Assembly: GCA_905221605.1 (NCBI GenBank)
Contig: CAJNDS010002656.1
Span: forward strand, 186,001-250,000
Direction: 5' to 3'
Source of the DNA: Symbiodinium natans
Taxonomy: Eukaryota; Sar; Dinophyceae; Suessiales; Symbiodiniaceae
DNA: 64,000 nt
Made by a program: the position numbers and the translations under genes. Position 1 is the stretch's first letter. Every line of letters begins with the position of its first letter. The notes beneath the pieces are model-generated. The model saw nothing but the letters and a program-made list of their open reading frames with translations, had not been told where the DNA came from and made no database searches. Shown here piece by piece: positions 1 to 10,924 of the stretch.

Positions 1-660
1 AGAGAGAGTGCTTTTGTTCGGGGGCGTCCTTTTTCTCGCTTGAAGATGCAGAAAACGATCCACAGGCACAATCGTTCCATCGCCCATGGCAAAGAGAAGA
101 TGGTACTCGTCTTCATCTTTCCTCTCTTTCTCCTCTTTCTTCTCTCTTGTTCGTTTCCCTTTGAAACAAAAACCCAAAGGAAGAACAATGAAAATGAAAG
201 GAACTCGCTTTCTTTTTCCGTTTGGGAACAATGAAAAGAACCGAGGAGATAAGGCGAGAGGAGGCATATGCTGAAGCATGGAGAGGGGCCACGGGCAAGC
301 AGCCAACCCCCAACCATTGAAAAAGGATAAGAAAGGCCAAGGGCCTCCATTCCCTTTGCTTTTTTCCTTTTCTTGTGTTTTTTGTCTTTGAAGAGGAGGG
401 AGAGAGAAGGAGGAGGAGACATAGACAGGGTTGCATTTTTAACAGGAAGAGCAAAGGCAAGAATAGAGAGATGAATAAAGGAGCAGGAAAGACAAAACAA
501 GGCACAGAGAAGATGGGACTCTTCTTTAGCGATCCTCTCTCCCATATCTCTCCCTTCCCTTTTTCTTTTCGAAATAAGGACAACAAAAATGACAAAAAGG
601 ATGAACCATGAAAAAAGGAGAAGGGTAAGGAAAGGAACAGAAGAGATAGGCCCTTGAAAT
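1..660. repeat. Purine/pyrimidine-biased low-complexity region
   Basis: Strand-biased sequence rich in AG/AAG with TC-rich stretches. Two blocks look like diverged copies of each other: around 96-235 and 510-612 both run from an AGAGAAGATGG motif through a CT-rich stretch to a purine-rich end. Open frames on both strands are Ser/Phe/Leu- or Lys/Arg/Glu-rich and look like by-products of composition. I see no gene here. Confidence 0.5.
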
Positions 661-758
661 GGGTCTGAAATTTGCAGTCTCCCAGGAAGAGGGACTTTAA
701 AACCTAGGAAAAATGATTTTTCCAGATTTTAAGGATTTGAAGGAATTTAAAGAGTTTG

Positions 759-902
759 TGGGGGCGCGGAGCCGTGACTCATTTCAGGCCCTGAGATGAG
801 TCACTGTGTGTGTTGAGGGGGCACGGAGCCGTGACTCATTTCAGGCCCTGAAATGAGTCACTGCTTTCGTTGAGGGGGCACGGAGCCGTGACTCATTTCA
901 GT
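759..902. repeat. Three 57-bp tandem units, each a hairpin
   Basis: The motif GTGACTCATTTCAG occurs at 774, 831 and 888, a constant 57-bp period. In the first two units it is followed by its reverse complement (CTGAAATGAGTCAC or a one-base variant), so each forms a stem with a GGCC centre. The third unit is cut short. Two AT-rich 34-bp copies follow (from about 903 and 937). Confidence 0.8.
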
Positions 903-1009
903 CCCAACTAATTGAAATAATTTAGATAAAATCCTGTCCCAACTAATTGAAATAATTTAGATAAAATTTGAATAATTTGAGTAATGTAAATAATTTCGGG
1001 CCTGCAGAA

Positions 1010-1450
1010 AGGCACGGCTCGATTTGGCCAAATTTTGCCGGGCAGCCTCCGGGCAAAATTTGGCCAAATCGGGCTGCTCTTCGCATGCGATGAGAAATGC
1101 GCGGCTCGATTTGGCCAAATTATACCGGGCAGCCTCCGGGCAAAATTTGGCCAAATCGGGCTGCTCTTCGTACGCGATGAGAAATGCGTGGCTCGATTTG
1201 GCCAAATTTCGCCGGGCAGCCTCCGGGCAAAATTTGGCCAAATCGGGCTGCTCTTCGTATGCGATGAGAAATGCGCGGCTCGATTTGGCCAAATTTTGCC
1301 GGGCAGCCTCCGGGCAAATTTTGGCCAAATCGGGCTGCTCTTCGTATGCGATGAGAAATGCGCGGCTCGATTGCGATGAGAAATGCGCGGCTCGATTTGA
1401 CCAAATTTTGCCGGGCAGCCTCCGGGCAAAATTTGGCCAAATCGGGCTGC
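1010..1450. repeat. Hairpin minisatellite R1, about 88-bp units
   Basis: Five units. Each has arms GATTTGGCCAAATTTTGCC and the reverse complement around a short loop (GGGCAGCCTCC), followed by a GGGCTGCTCTTCG spacer and GCGATGAGAAATGCGCG. Variation is mostly single bases, so the array is recent or homogenised. The same repeat recurs as an island at 4,945-5,500. Open frames through the array only reflect the unit structure. Confidence 0.85.
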
Positions 1451-1452
1451 CA

Positions 1453-1895
1453 CGCACAAAATCTGCCTGGATCTACGCGGGGCTGTTTCTTACAAAAAAA
1501 GTGCCGCGTAGATCCAGGCAGATTTTGTCCTTCGTGTTTTTTGACAAAACACCATGGACAAAATCTGCCTGGATCTACGCGGGGCTGTTTCTTACAAAAA
1601 AAAGTGCCGCGTAGATCCAGGCAGATTTTGTCCTTCGTGCTTTTTGAGAAAACACCATGGACAAAATCTGCCTGGATCTATGCGGGGCTGTTTCTTACAA
1701 AAAAAAGTGCCGCGTAGATCCAGGCAGATTTTGTCCTTCGTGTTTTTTGAGAAAACACCATGGACAAAATCTGCCCGGATCTACGCGGCGCTGTTTCTTA
1801 CAAAAAAAGTGATGCGTAGATCCAGGCAGATTTTGTCCTTTGTGTTTTTGGAGAAATCACCATGGACAAAATCTGCCTGGATCTACGCGGGGCCC
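1453..1895. repeat. Hairpin minisatellite R2, 103-bp units
   Basis: The start CAAAATCTGCCTGG recurs at 1456, 1559, 1662, 1765 and 1867 (periods 103, 103, 103, 102). Each unit has inverted arms of about 22 bp (ACAAAATCTGCCTGGATCTA and its complement) around GCGGGGCTGTTTCTTAC plus an A-run. It abuts R1 directly and shares its hairpin-plus-spacer architecture with an unrelated sequence. Confidence 0.85.
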
Positions 1896-1984
1896 GGCAA
1901 AATCTGACCAAAGTGACGCGACCCTAATTTATATAATTTACATAATTTTTATAATTTGAATAATTTAAATAATTTAAATGGAAA

Positions 1985-2995
1985 AGGAGGGGGGGCTGGC
2001 CCGCTTCCGGGGGAGGACCGGGCTCGTGATTTAGTATTGGGGGGAGGCCCGGGCTCGTGATTTAGTATTGGGGGGAGGCTCGGGCTCGTGATTTAGTATT
2101 GGGGGGAGGCCCCGGCTCGTGATTTAGTATTGGGAGAAGGCCCGGGCTCGTGATTTAGTATTGGGAGAAGGCCCGGGCTCGTAATTTAGTATTTAGTATT
2201 GGGAGAAGGCCCGAGGCTTTTTTAATAGTTTTAAAAGTTTTAAAAGTTTTAATAGTTTTAAAAGTTTTAAAAGTTTTGAAAGTTCAGGAATCTCATGGCC
2301 GGTTAGTATTGGAAGGAGGCCAGGGCTTGTAGTTTAGTATTGGGGAGAGGCCTGGGCTCGTGATTTAGTATTGGGGTAAGGCTCGGGCTCGTGATTTAGT
2401 ATTGGGGGGAGGCCCGGCTCGTGATTTAGTATTGAGGGGAGGCCCGGGCTCGTGATTTAGTATTGGAGGGAGGCCCGGGCTCGTAATTTAGTATTGGGAG
2501 ATGGCCCGATGCTTTTTTAATAGTTTTAAAAGTTTTAAAAGTTTTAATAGTTTTAAAAGTTTTAAAAGTTTTGAAAGTTCAGGAATCTCATGGCAGGTTA
2601 GTATTGGAGTGAGGCCCGGGCTCGTAGTTTAGTATTGGGGGGAGGCCTGGGCTCGTGATTTAGTATTGAGAGGATGCTCGGGCTCGTCATTTAGTATTGG
2701 GGGGAGGCCCGAGCTCGTGATTTAGTATTGGGGGGAGGCTTGGGCTTGTGATTTAGTATTGGGGAGAGGCCCGGGCTCGTGATTTAGTATTGGGCGGAGG
2801 CTCGGGCTCGTGATTTAGTATTGGGGGGAGGCTCGGGCTCGTGATTTAGTATTTGGGGGAGGCCCGGGCTCGTAATTTAGTATTGGGTAGAGGCTTGGGC
2901 TTGTGATTTAGTATTGGGGAGAGGTCCGGGCTCGTCATCTAGTATTGGGGGAAGGCCCGGGCTCGTGATTTAGTATTGGGAAGAGGCCCGGGGCC
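1985..2995. repeat. 28-30 bp tandem repeat (GGGCTCGTGATTTAGTATTG family)
   Basis: About 30 imperfect copies of a unit containing GGGCTCGTGATTTAGTATTG followed by a G-rich GGGGGAGGCCC. The array is broken at about 2,215-2,300 and 2,510-2,600 by stretches of TTTTAATAG/TTTTAAAAG repeat ending in TTCAGGAATCTC. No coding potential is seen. Confidence 0.8.
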
Positions 2996-2999
2996 CTGG

Positions 3000-5900
3000 C
3001 CAGGAAATTCCCGAACTTTTAAAACTTTTAAAACTATTAAAACTATTAAAAAGGCTTCTTTTTAATAGTTTTAATAGTTTGGGAGGCTTTTTAAAAGTTG
3101 AAACCATTAAAACTATTAAAACTATTAAAAAGAAACCTTTTTAATAGTTTTAATAGTTTTAATAGTTTTAAAAGTTTTAATAGTTTCAAAGGTTCAGGAA
3201 TCTCCTGGCCAAGGCCGTTTCGTTTTAATAGTTTTAATAGTTTGGGAGGCTTTTTAAAAGTTGAAACTATTAAAACTATTAAAACTTAAAAAGGAAAAGG
3301 CCTGGCCTGGAGATTCCCGAACTTTTAAAACTTTTAAAACTATTAAAACTATTAAAACTATTAAAACTATTAAAAAGGATTCTTTTTAATAGTTTTAATA
3401 GTTTGGGAGGCTTTTTAAAAGTTGAAATTATTAAAACTATTAAAACTATTAAAACTTAAAAAGGAAAAAGCCTGGCCTGGAGATTCCCGAACTTTTAAAA
3501 CTTTTAAAACTATTAAAACTATTAAAACTATTAAAACTATTAAAACTATTAAAACTATTAAAACTTTTAAAAAGGCTTCTTTTTAATAGTTTTAATAGTT
3601 CGGGAGGCTTTTTAAAAGTTGAAACTATTAAAACTATTAAAACTATTAAAAAGAAGCCTTTCTAATAGTTTTAATAGTTTCAATAGTTTTAAAAGTTTTA
3701 ATAGTTTCAAAGGTTCAGGAATCTCCTGGCCAAGGCCGTTTCTTTTTAATAGTTTTAATAGTTTCGGAGCCTTTTTAAAAGTTGAAACTATTAAAACTAT
3801 TAAAACTATTAAAACTTAAAAAGGAAAAGGCCTGGCCTGGAGATTCCCGAACTTTTAAAACTTTTAAAACTATTAAAACTATTAAAACTATTAAAACTAT
3901 TAAAAAGGCTTCTTTTTAATAGTTTTAATAGTTTGGGAGGCTTTTTAAAAGTTGAAACTATTAAAACTATTAAAACTATTAAAACTTAAAAAGGAAAAGG
4001 CCTGGCCTGGAGATTCCCGAACTTTTAAAACTTTTAAAACTATTAAAACTATTAAAACTATTAAAACTATTAAAAAGGATTCTTTTTAATTGTTTTAATC
4101 GTTTGGGAGGCTTTTTAAAAGTTGAAATTATTAAAACTATTAAAACTATTAAAACTTAAAAGGAAAAAGCCTGGCCTGGAGATTCCCGAACTTTTAAAAC
4201 TTTTAAAACTATTAAAACTATTAAAACTATTAAAACTATTAAAACTATTAAAACTATTAAAACTATTAAAACTATTAAAACTATTAAAACTATTAAAACT
4301 ATTAAAACTATTAAAACTATTAAAACTATTAAAAAGGCTTCTTTTTAATAGTTTTAATAGTTCGGGAGGCTTTTTAAAAGTTGAAACTATTAAAACTATT
4401 AAAACTATTAAAAAGAAGCCTTTTTAATAGTTTTAATAGTTTTAATAGTTTTAATAGTCTTAAAAGTTTTAATAGTTTTAAAAGTTCAGGAATCTCCTGG
4501 CCAAGGCCGTTTCTTTTTAATAGTTTTAATAGCTTAGGAGGCTTTTTAAAAGTTGAAACTATTAAAACTATTAAAACTATTAAAAAGAAACCTTTTTAAT
4601 AGTTTTAATAGTTTTAATAGTTTTAATAGTTTTAAAAGTTTTAATAGTTTCAAAAGCTCAGGAATCTCCTGGCCAAGGCCGTTTCGTTTTAATAGTTTTA
4701 ATAGTTTCGGCCCCGTTTTAAAAGTTGAAACTATTAAAACTATTAAAACTATTAAAACTTAAAAAGGACAAGGCCTGGCCTGGAGATTCCCGAACTTTTA
4801 AAACTTTTAAAACTATTAAACCTATTAAAACTATTAAAACTATTAAAACTATTAAAACTATTAAAAAGGCTTCTTTTTAATAGTTTTAATAGTTCGGGAG
4901 GCTTTTTAAAAGTTGAAACTATTAAAACTATTAAAACTATCAAAAAGGCAAAATTTGGCCAAATCGAGCCGCGCATTTCTCATCGCGTACGACGAGCAGC
5001 CCGATTTGGCCAAATTTTGCCCGGAGCCTGCCCGGCAAAATTTGGCCAAATCGAGCCGCGCCTTTCTGGAGGCCCGTAATTATTTCATTGTTTTTTTATT
5101 TTTATAATTTACATAATTTAAATAGTTTTGGGCCTCCAGAAAGGCGCGGCTCGATTTGGCCAAATTTTGCCGGGCAGGCTCCGGGCAAAATTTGGCCAAA
5201 TCGGGCTGCTCTTCGTTATGCGATGAGAAATGCGCGGCTCGATTTGGCCAAATTTTGCCCGGAGGCTGCCCGGCAAAATTTGGCCAAATCGACCCGCGCA
5301 TTTCTCATCGCGTACGACGAGCAGCCCGATTTGGCCAAATTTTGCCCGGAGCCTGCCCGGCAAAAATTGGCCAAATCGAACCGCGCCTTCTGGAGGCCGG
5401 AAATCATTTAATTGTTATCGCGTACGACGAGCAGCCCGATTTGGCCAAATTTTGCCCGCAGACTGCCCGGGAAAAATTGGCCAAATCGAGCCGCTAGTTT
5501 TTAATAGTTTGGGAGGCTTTTTAAAAGTTGAAATTATTAAAACTATTAAAACTATTAAAACATAAAAAGGAAAAAGCCTGGCCTGGAGATTCCTGAACTT
5601 TTAAAACTTTCAAAACTATTAAAACTATTAAAAAGGCTTCTTTTTAATAGTTTTAATAGTTCGGGAGGCTTTTTAAAAGTTGAAACTATTAAAACTATTA
5701 AAACTATTAAAAAGAAGCCTTTTTAATAGTTTTAATAGTTTTAATAGTTTTAATAGTTTTAAAAGTTTTAATAGTTTTAAAAGTTCAGGAATCTCCTGGG
5801 CAAGGCCGTTTCTTTTTAATAGTTTTAATAGTTTAGGAGGCTTTTTAAAAGTTGAAACTATTAAAACTATTAAAACTATTAAAAAGAAACCTTTTTAAAA

Positions 5901-6480
5901 GTTTTAATAGTTTTCATAGTTTTAAAAGTTTTAATAGTTTCAAAAGTTCAGGAATCTCCTGGCCAAGGCCGTTTCTTTTTAATAGTTTTAATAGTTTCGA
6001 AGCCTTTTTAATAGTTGAAACTATTAAAGCTATTAAAACTTAAAAAGGAAAAGGCCTGGCCTGGAGATTCCCGAACTTTTAAACTTTTAAAACTATTAAA
6101 ACTATTAAAACTATTAAACTACTAAAAAGGCTTCTTTTTAATAGTTTTAATAGTTCGGGAGGCTTTTTAAAAGTTGAAACTATTAAAACTATTAAAACTA
6201 TTCAAAAGAAGCCTTTTTAATAGTTTTAATAGTTTTAATAGCTTTAATAGTTTTAAAAGTTTTAATAGTTTTAAAAGTTCAGGAATCTCCTGGGCAAGGC
6301 CGTTTCGTTTTAATAGTTTTAATAGTTTAGGAGCCTTTTTAAAAGTGTAAACTATTAAAACTATTAAAACTATTAAAACTATTAAAACTATTAAAGCTTA
6401 AAAAGGAAAATTAAAGTTTTAATAGTTTAGGATGTTGTTTTGAAAGTTCAAAACTATTAAAACTATTAAAACTTTAATAC
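3000..6480. repeat. AACTATTAA / TTTTAATAG nonamer array in large inverted units
   Basis: Runs of (AACTATTAA)n on one side and (TTTTAATAG)n on the other are separated by fixed connectors such as GGGAGGCTTTTTAAAAGTTG and CCTGGCCTGGAGATTCCCG, so each 170-190 bp unit is a near-palindrome. An uninterrupted run of the nonamer occupies about 4,205-4,335. R1 hairpin units are inserted at 4,945-5,500. Short Lys/Leu or Asn/Ser/Phe frames across it are artefacts of the nonamer. Confidence 0.85.
4945..5500. repeat. Second R1 hairpin island inside the nonamer array
   Basis: Units of the R1 palindrome (GATTTGGCCAAATTTTGCC arms) reappear here, about 3.5 kb from the first array. Some units are in the opposite orientation relative to the GCGATGAGAAATGCGCG spacer. 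The nonamer repeat resumes directly on both sides, so R1 was inserted into or expanded within it. Confidence 0.8.
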
Positions 6481-6519
6481 AGAAAGCAGCCATGTCAAAT
6501 AGTACATAGAGGTTCCTCT

Positions 6520-6556
<37 letters not shown>

Positions 6557-6710
6557 TTACACCTTAGTGGGGTCGTCGGGTGATTTTGCGTTTTCGTGGT
6601 TCCTAAATCCTAAATCCTAAATCCTAAATCCTAAATCCTGAATCCTGAATCCTCAATCCGAAATCCTAAATCCTAAATCCTAAATCCTAAAATCCTAATC
6701 TAATATGGGC
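6520..6710. repeat. (AT)n microsatellite and TAAATCC heptamer array
   Basis: A (TA/AT) run of about 30 bp at 6,522-6,551 is followed by about a dozen copies of CCTAAAT from about 6,601. The heptamer is a one-base variant of the telomere-type CCCTAAA that dominates the window from 7.3 kb onward. Confidence 0.85.
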
Positions 6711-7350
6711 TGTCCCGGGGGCCCCCCGGGATGGGTTGTCCCGGGGCCCCCCCGGGACAGGTTGTCTGGGGCGTCGCGGCGTGTGCCAATGTCCCGGGGT
6801 TTTGGGTACGCCCCTCCCCGGGACGCCCCCCAGGACAGCTGTCCCGGCGAGTCTCCCGAACACCCGGTCCCGAAACCGTCAATTCCGCGACACTTTTATT
6901 GCGGGAGCACGCAAATACCAGGCTCCCCCTTTTTGGGGAGCTTTTTTGAAGCATTTTGGTGTTTTTTGCAGATATTTGGGGCTGGGTGGTGCAAATACCA
7001 GGCTCCCCCCTTTTTCCTTTTTTTTTGGAAGCTTTTTGGGTTTTTTTAAAGCTATTTGGGGCTGCGGTGGTGCTTTGGGGTAATGCCTGTAGGACTTAGG
7101 ACTTAGGGTTCAGGGCCCTCTCCGGGCTTTTAAGATTTAGGATTTGGGGTTCGGGGGGCCTTCTCTGCAGCTTTTAGGACTTAGGCATTAGGGTTTAAGG
7201 GCCTTTCTGAGCCTCTCTGGAGCTTTTAGGATTTAGGATTTAGGGTTCAGGGGACTTTGAGCAATAAGAATTGAAATGGTAGATAGGGTTGCCAAATGAA
7301 AGGGATTCTGGGTGGGTGGGGTGATGCCAAACACCCTTAGTGAATGCTTG
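6705..7350. other. GC-rich palindromic stretch and degenerate telomere-like sequence
   Basis: 6,705-6,850 consists of imperfect GGGTTGTCCCGGGG / CCCCGGGACA palindromes. From about 6,905 the phrase GCAAATACCAGGCTCCCCC occurs twice (about 6,911 and 6,990), each followed by T-rich GGAGCTTTTT stretches. 7,090-7,350 has degenerate GATTTAGGG-like units. Pro/Gly-rich frames are compositional. No gene is recognised. Confidence 0.5.
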
Positions 7351-7539
7351 GATCAGAGATGCTGAACCCTAAACCCTAAACCCTAAACCCTAAACCCTAA
7401 ACCCTAAACCCTAAACCCTAAACCCTACAGGATCCTTTAAAAGGGCATATATAGGGCGACATAGGTGTTCTCCTGCCTCATTCCCTACTAGGCTAAGGGC
7501 CGTTACATGGTTCCTTAGCTGAGCTTCTTTAATGCGTTC

Positions 7540-7730
7540 TGAAAGGGAACTTGGGGGGAGGGTTTAAGGTTTAGGGTTTAGGGTTTGGGGTCCCTTAATA
7601 TGAGCCCCTAAATGGGGACCCCACGTATGCCCCTTATACCCTATAAAACCCAAAGGCCCATACTTCAGAACCCTTTTTTTGGAGGTAAGGGACCATATTA
7701 AGGAACCATGTAACCAAGATTCCCCTGAGC
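7540..7730. mobile_element. Inverted-repeat element, family E (possible)
   Basis: Contains GGGGACCCCACGTATGCCCC, TATACCCTATAAAACCC and CCCATACTTCAGAACCCTTT. Similar phrases in the same order occur at about 33,460-33,530 and 46,370-46,440. Ends resembling TACATGGTTCCTTA at about 7,504 and TAAGGAACCATGTA at about 7,702 are inverted. Boundaries are uncertain and telomeric units are nested within it. Confidence 0.45.
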
Positions 7731-7844
7731 CCTCAAGTCGTCAACCAAACCCTAAACTCTAATGGACCCCACCCCCGATACTCTAAAACTCCCTGAACCC
7801 TTAATCCTCAAGTTCCTAAACCCTAAACCCCCAAACCAAGGTCC

Positions 7845-8060
7845 ACAACAATGATTGAGGTGCAGTCACACCTGACTGTCGGACTTCATCACCTTGCAAG
7901 CGTTTGCCTGCACCCTAAACCCTAAACCCTAAACCCCAAACCCTAAACCCTAAACCCTCCCAAGCAGCCGCTCCCAGCAGCCTTGATGCTTGAAAAGTCA
8001 TTGGCGTCGCAACTGTTAAAGCCACCGCCGCAGTCCACTCCTGGGTCTCAGAGGCTGGAG
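7845..8060 (+). CDS. Two candidate short exons, function unknown
   Basis: An open segment at 7,845-7,914 (containing MIEVQSHLTVGLHHL) and another at 7,959-8,060 (containing ALMLEKSLASQLL) flank a CCCTAAA tract at 7,911-7,958. Both favour G/C in the third codon position. No family is recognised and the splice sites are unclear. Confidence 0.35.
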
Positions 8061-8368
8061 TTTAGGTAGGAATTTCGGGGTTAAGGGTTTAGGTGTTGGG
8101 GGTGTCAAGCTTAGGGTTTAGGGTTTAGGGTTTAGGGTTTAGGGTTTAGGGTTTAGGGTTTAGGGTTTAGGGTTTAGGGTTTAGGGTTTAGGCTTTTGGG
8201 TTTAGGCTTTAGGGTTCAGGGCTTGGAGTTTAGGGTTGGGGGTTTAGGAGATGTGGGGGTCGGGGGTTCAGGGCTTCAGGGGTTAGAGGTCGATTTATAA
8301 GGTTGGAGATTACAGGTTTGGAGCTTAGGGTTTACGGCACAGGGAGCTTGGGGTTTCGGAAGTTGTGG

Positions 8369-8489
8369 GTCTTAAGCCCTTTTGTGGGCGAGGTCGCCCT
8401 GTGTTCCTGCGAACCTAAACTCCCTCCATCCCGAACATGGACCAAACCTTATCAGAAACTCATACAGGCTTTGGGTGGATGGGTTGAAG
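8369..8489 (+). CDS. Candidate exon, function unknown
   Basis: A 40-codon open segment (includes VLSPFVGEVALCSC and TKPYQKLIQALGGW) lies between telomeric tracts. A GT donor (GAAG^GTTCGAGG) fits the 3' end. No homology is recognised. Confidence 0.35.
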
Positions 8490-9027
8490 GTTCGAGGTTT
8501 AGGGTGGCTTAGGGTTTAGGGTTTAGGGTTTAGGGTTTAGGGTTCAGGGTTCAGGGTTTTGGGTTTTGGGTTATTTGTTGTTCAAACTGTCAGGGTATGT
8601 GCAGCCCCTCCCTAAACCCTGTAAACTCTCTGAACCCTAAAGGCCCTGGAAACCTTAAAGGAAGCTCCAGACAAGAAAAGCCCTGTAAGCCTCAGCAAAA
8701 CCCTGCGACCCTGAACAACCCTTGGTGAACCCGAGACCCCCCAAAACACCTTAGAAACCCTTTAGAAGCCCTTAAAAACCCCTTACAAACGCTCATAAGC
8801 CCTAACCACCCTCTAAACCCTAAAACCCTAACCCCAACCCTTGTAAACCCTTCACAAACCTCGTCAACCCTTCTAAGGCCCTGAAAAAGATTCTTACAAA
8901 CCCGAACCCTTATAAACCGCCCGGCCGCGCGTCGTATGGTGAACCCTTCCTGGTCAACCCTTATAAACCCTTTGCCGAATACCTTTTCAAACCTTTATAA
9001 GCCCTTACAAACCCTAAACCCTAAAAC
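8490..9027. repeat. Degenerate CCCTAAA-like stretch with one half of a 24-bp direct repeat
   Basis: Apart from telomere-like units drifted to CCCTTATAAACC and CCCTGAAACC forms, the only notable item is a 24-bp stretch at 8,920-8,943 repeated perfectly at 9,030-9,053. The second copy lies inside the minus-strand exon described below. No gene is seen between them. Confidence 0.6.
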
Positions 9028-9029
9028 CC

Positions 9030-10280
9030 CCCGGCCGCGCGTCGTATGGTGAAGCGCGTCATCGGCAGAACCTGAGCGACCACGGCGCCGTCGACGTCCA
9101 GAAAGGAGACCATGAGCCCATCTAGGGTTCCCACCTGCTTCTTAGGGGTTTAGGGGTTTAGGGGTTTAGGGGTTTAGGGGTTTAGGGGTTTAGGGGTTTA
9201 GGGGTTTAGGGGTTTAGGGGTTTAGGGGTTTAGGGGTTAGGGTTTAGGGTTTAGGGTTTAGGGTTTAGGGTTTAGGGTTTAGGGTTTAGGGTTTAGGCTT
9301 AAGGGTTTAGGGTTTAGGGTTTAGGGTTTAGGGTTTAAGGGTTTAAGGGTTTAAGGGTTTCCAGGAAGGGTTTAGGGTTTAGGGTTCTGGGTTGAAGGGC
9401 TTTAGGGTCTATAGAAGGGTTTAAAGGGTTTCAGGGTTCAGGCTTTCGGGGGATGAAAGGCTTTATGGGTGTTAAGGTTTACATTGGGCTTAAGGGCGGT
9501 TTCAAGGGCTTGTACGGGTTTCGGGCTGAGAAGGGCTTTGAAGGGCGGGCAGAAGAATGCTGAAGGGCTCAGGGTCCTAGAGGCCAACCGGCATGTTAAA
9601 GGCTCTGGGTAGTCAAGCTTAGGGCCTGACTGCTTTAGGATTGAAAAAATATGGATGTTCCCGCTTATGCTAACAGTCCTGAACACTTAATCCCTGTTCC
9701 CTAGGAAGAAAAAAGGATCCTTTTTGTTCATATATAAGAAAGCCCATAGCCCAAAAAGTAAAAAGGATCCCTAACACTGATCTAGAACAGGGATCATAAT
9801 AGGGGTACTATATTCCCGATTGAGGAGCTGCCAGCAGAAGGGGGAACGTCCCAAGCTTTGGGCCTTACTGCTTTAGGGCTGAAATCTTTAGCAGCTCCTT
9901 GGGTTCCAAGGCTTCGGGGCCCGCCCTCTCATCCGAAGGGAATCTGCTCCCCCGGAAAGCCACAGAACCAGAAGGCCCCAGAAGGCCAAAACCCGGTCCA
10001 GGAGGCCAAAACCCGGTCCAAACACGTCAACACCGCGCCAAAACCCGCCAACAAAACTCCGGACACAAACCCCCATACACTTTCTACAAACCCTAAACCC
10101 TAAAACCCCAAACCCTAAACCCCAAACCCTGAACCACCCTAAACCCTAAACCCCAAACCCTGAAACCTAAACCCGAAACCCTAAAGCGCCCACCTGCTGC
10201 ACAAAGTCGTTCTGCTGGCCGCAGACGCCATCAATGACGGGGCGAACGCCCTCCGAGGCATCGAAAGCCTGGGCATTGCC
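9030..10280 (-). CDS. Two-exon fragment of an unknown gene, GT-AG intron with 10-bp duplication
   Basis: Upstream exon 10,280-10,194 encodes a segment with GNAQAFDASEGVRPVIDGV and ending NDFVQQ. The downstream exon from 9,134 continues with VGTLDGLMVSFLDVDGAVV and MTRFTIRRAAG. The 1,059-bp intron starts GTGGG and ends AGCAG. The 10-bp AGCAGGTGGG is present at both junctions (10,198-10,189 and 9,139-9,130), so splicing leaves exactly one copy. The intron is mostly TTTAGGG, TTTAGGGG and CCCTAAA units plus a MITE-like element near 9,655-9,868. The joined reading is smooth, but I do not recognise the family. Further exons surely exist on both sides. Confidence 0.6.
9150..9330. repeat. TTTAGGGG octamer array beside TTTAGGG array
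   Basis: About 12 perfect copies of the eight-base variant TTTAGGGG (about 9,150-9,237) change abruptly to seven-base TTTAGGG units. Within a block one unit length is maintained, and the two types meet at a sharp border. A larger TTTAGGGG block lies at about 51,100-51,280. Confidence 0.9.
9612..9890. mobile_element. MITE family A-like element flanked by about 33-bp direct repeats
   Basis: The element runs from GGATGTTCCCGCTTATGCTA (about 9,654) to GCAGAAGGGGGAACGTCCC (about 9,850) and resembles family A elsewhere, with extra internal sequence around two AAAAAGGATCC motifs. Imperfect copies of CAAGCTTNGGGCC...ACTGCTTTAGG...TGAAA lie outside both ends (about 9,613 and 9,853). A duplication this long is unusual for a MITE. 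Confidence 0.5.
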
Positions 10281-10586
10281 CCAAAACCCTTGGGGTTTAG
10301 GGTTTAGGGTTTAGGGTTTAGGGTTTAGGGTTTAGGGTTTAGGGTTTGGGGTTTAGGGTTTGGGGTTTAGGGTTTAGGGTTTAGGGTTTAGGGTTTAGGG
10401 TGGGTTCAGGGCTTTTACGTTTCCACTGCTCTCTTCAGGGTTTGGGGGGGTTAGGTGTCAGGGCTTTAAAGGTACCCCCTATTTTCGGAAACCCCACACA
10501 ACCCTAAACCCTAAACCCCTAAACCCTAAACCCTAAACCCGAAACCCTAAACCCCTAAACTGTGGGTTTTGAACCTGGGGAGTCAG

Positions 10587-10904
10587 AAGACACGAGACGT
10601 GGGCAGTCTCGCGGAGAGAGCCTGAAGTCAAGATTCTCGAGGAAGAAGGCGGGCTTCGCAAAGTCATCTTGAAACCCTAAACCCTAAACCCTAAACCCTA
10701 AACCCTAAACCCTAAACCCTAAACCCCCAAACCCCCAAACCCCCAAACCCCTACACCCTAATTGGCAATCCAGGAGTTGGTTGTTGAGGGTCGTCCGGTT
10801 GGGATCCAGAGGATTCCGCTGGGTTTACTCGTCAGCTCTTTGCAGGGAATTCGGGAAGCCGGATATTCCCCCAAACAAACCCGTTTAAGCCCAAACAGGG
10901 CTTC
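10587..10904 (+). CDS. Two candidate exons, unknown product
   Basis: An open segment at 10,587-10,672 (RHETWAVSRREPEVKILEEE, then GGLRKVIL) and a second at 10,762-10,904 (IQELVVEGRPVGIQRIPLGL, then SSLQGIREAGYSP) are separated by a CCCTAAA/CCCCAAA tract that carries stops. Composition favours this strand. No domain is recognised. Confidence 0.45.
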
Positions 10905-10924
10905 GGGTTTAGGGTTTAGGGTTA

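Noticed and set aside
908-1717. Repeat proteins with LAKFCRAASGQN or FARRLPG units
   Set aside because: All six frames of the R1/R2 hairpin arrays are open. The structure is explained by DNA inverted repeats.
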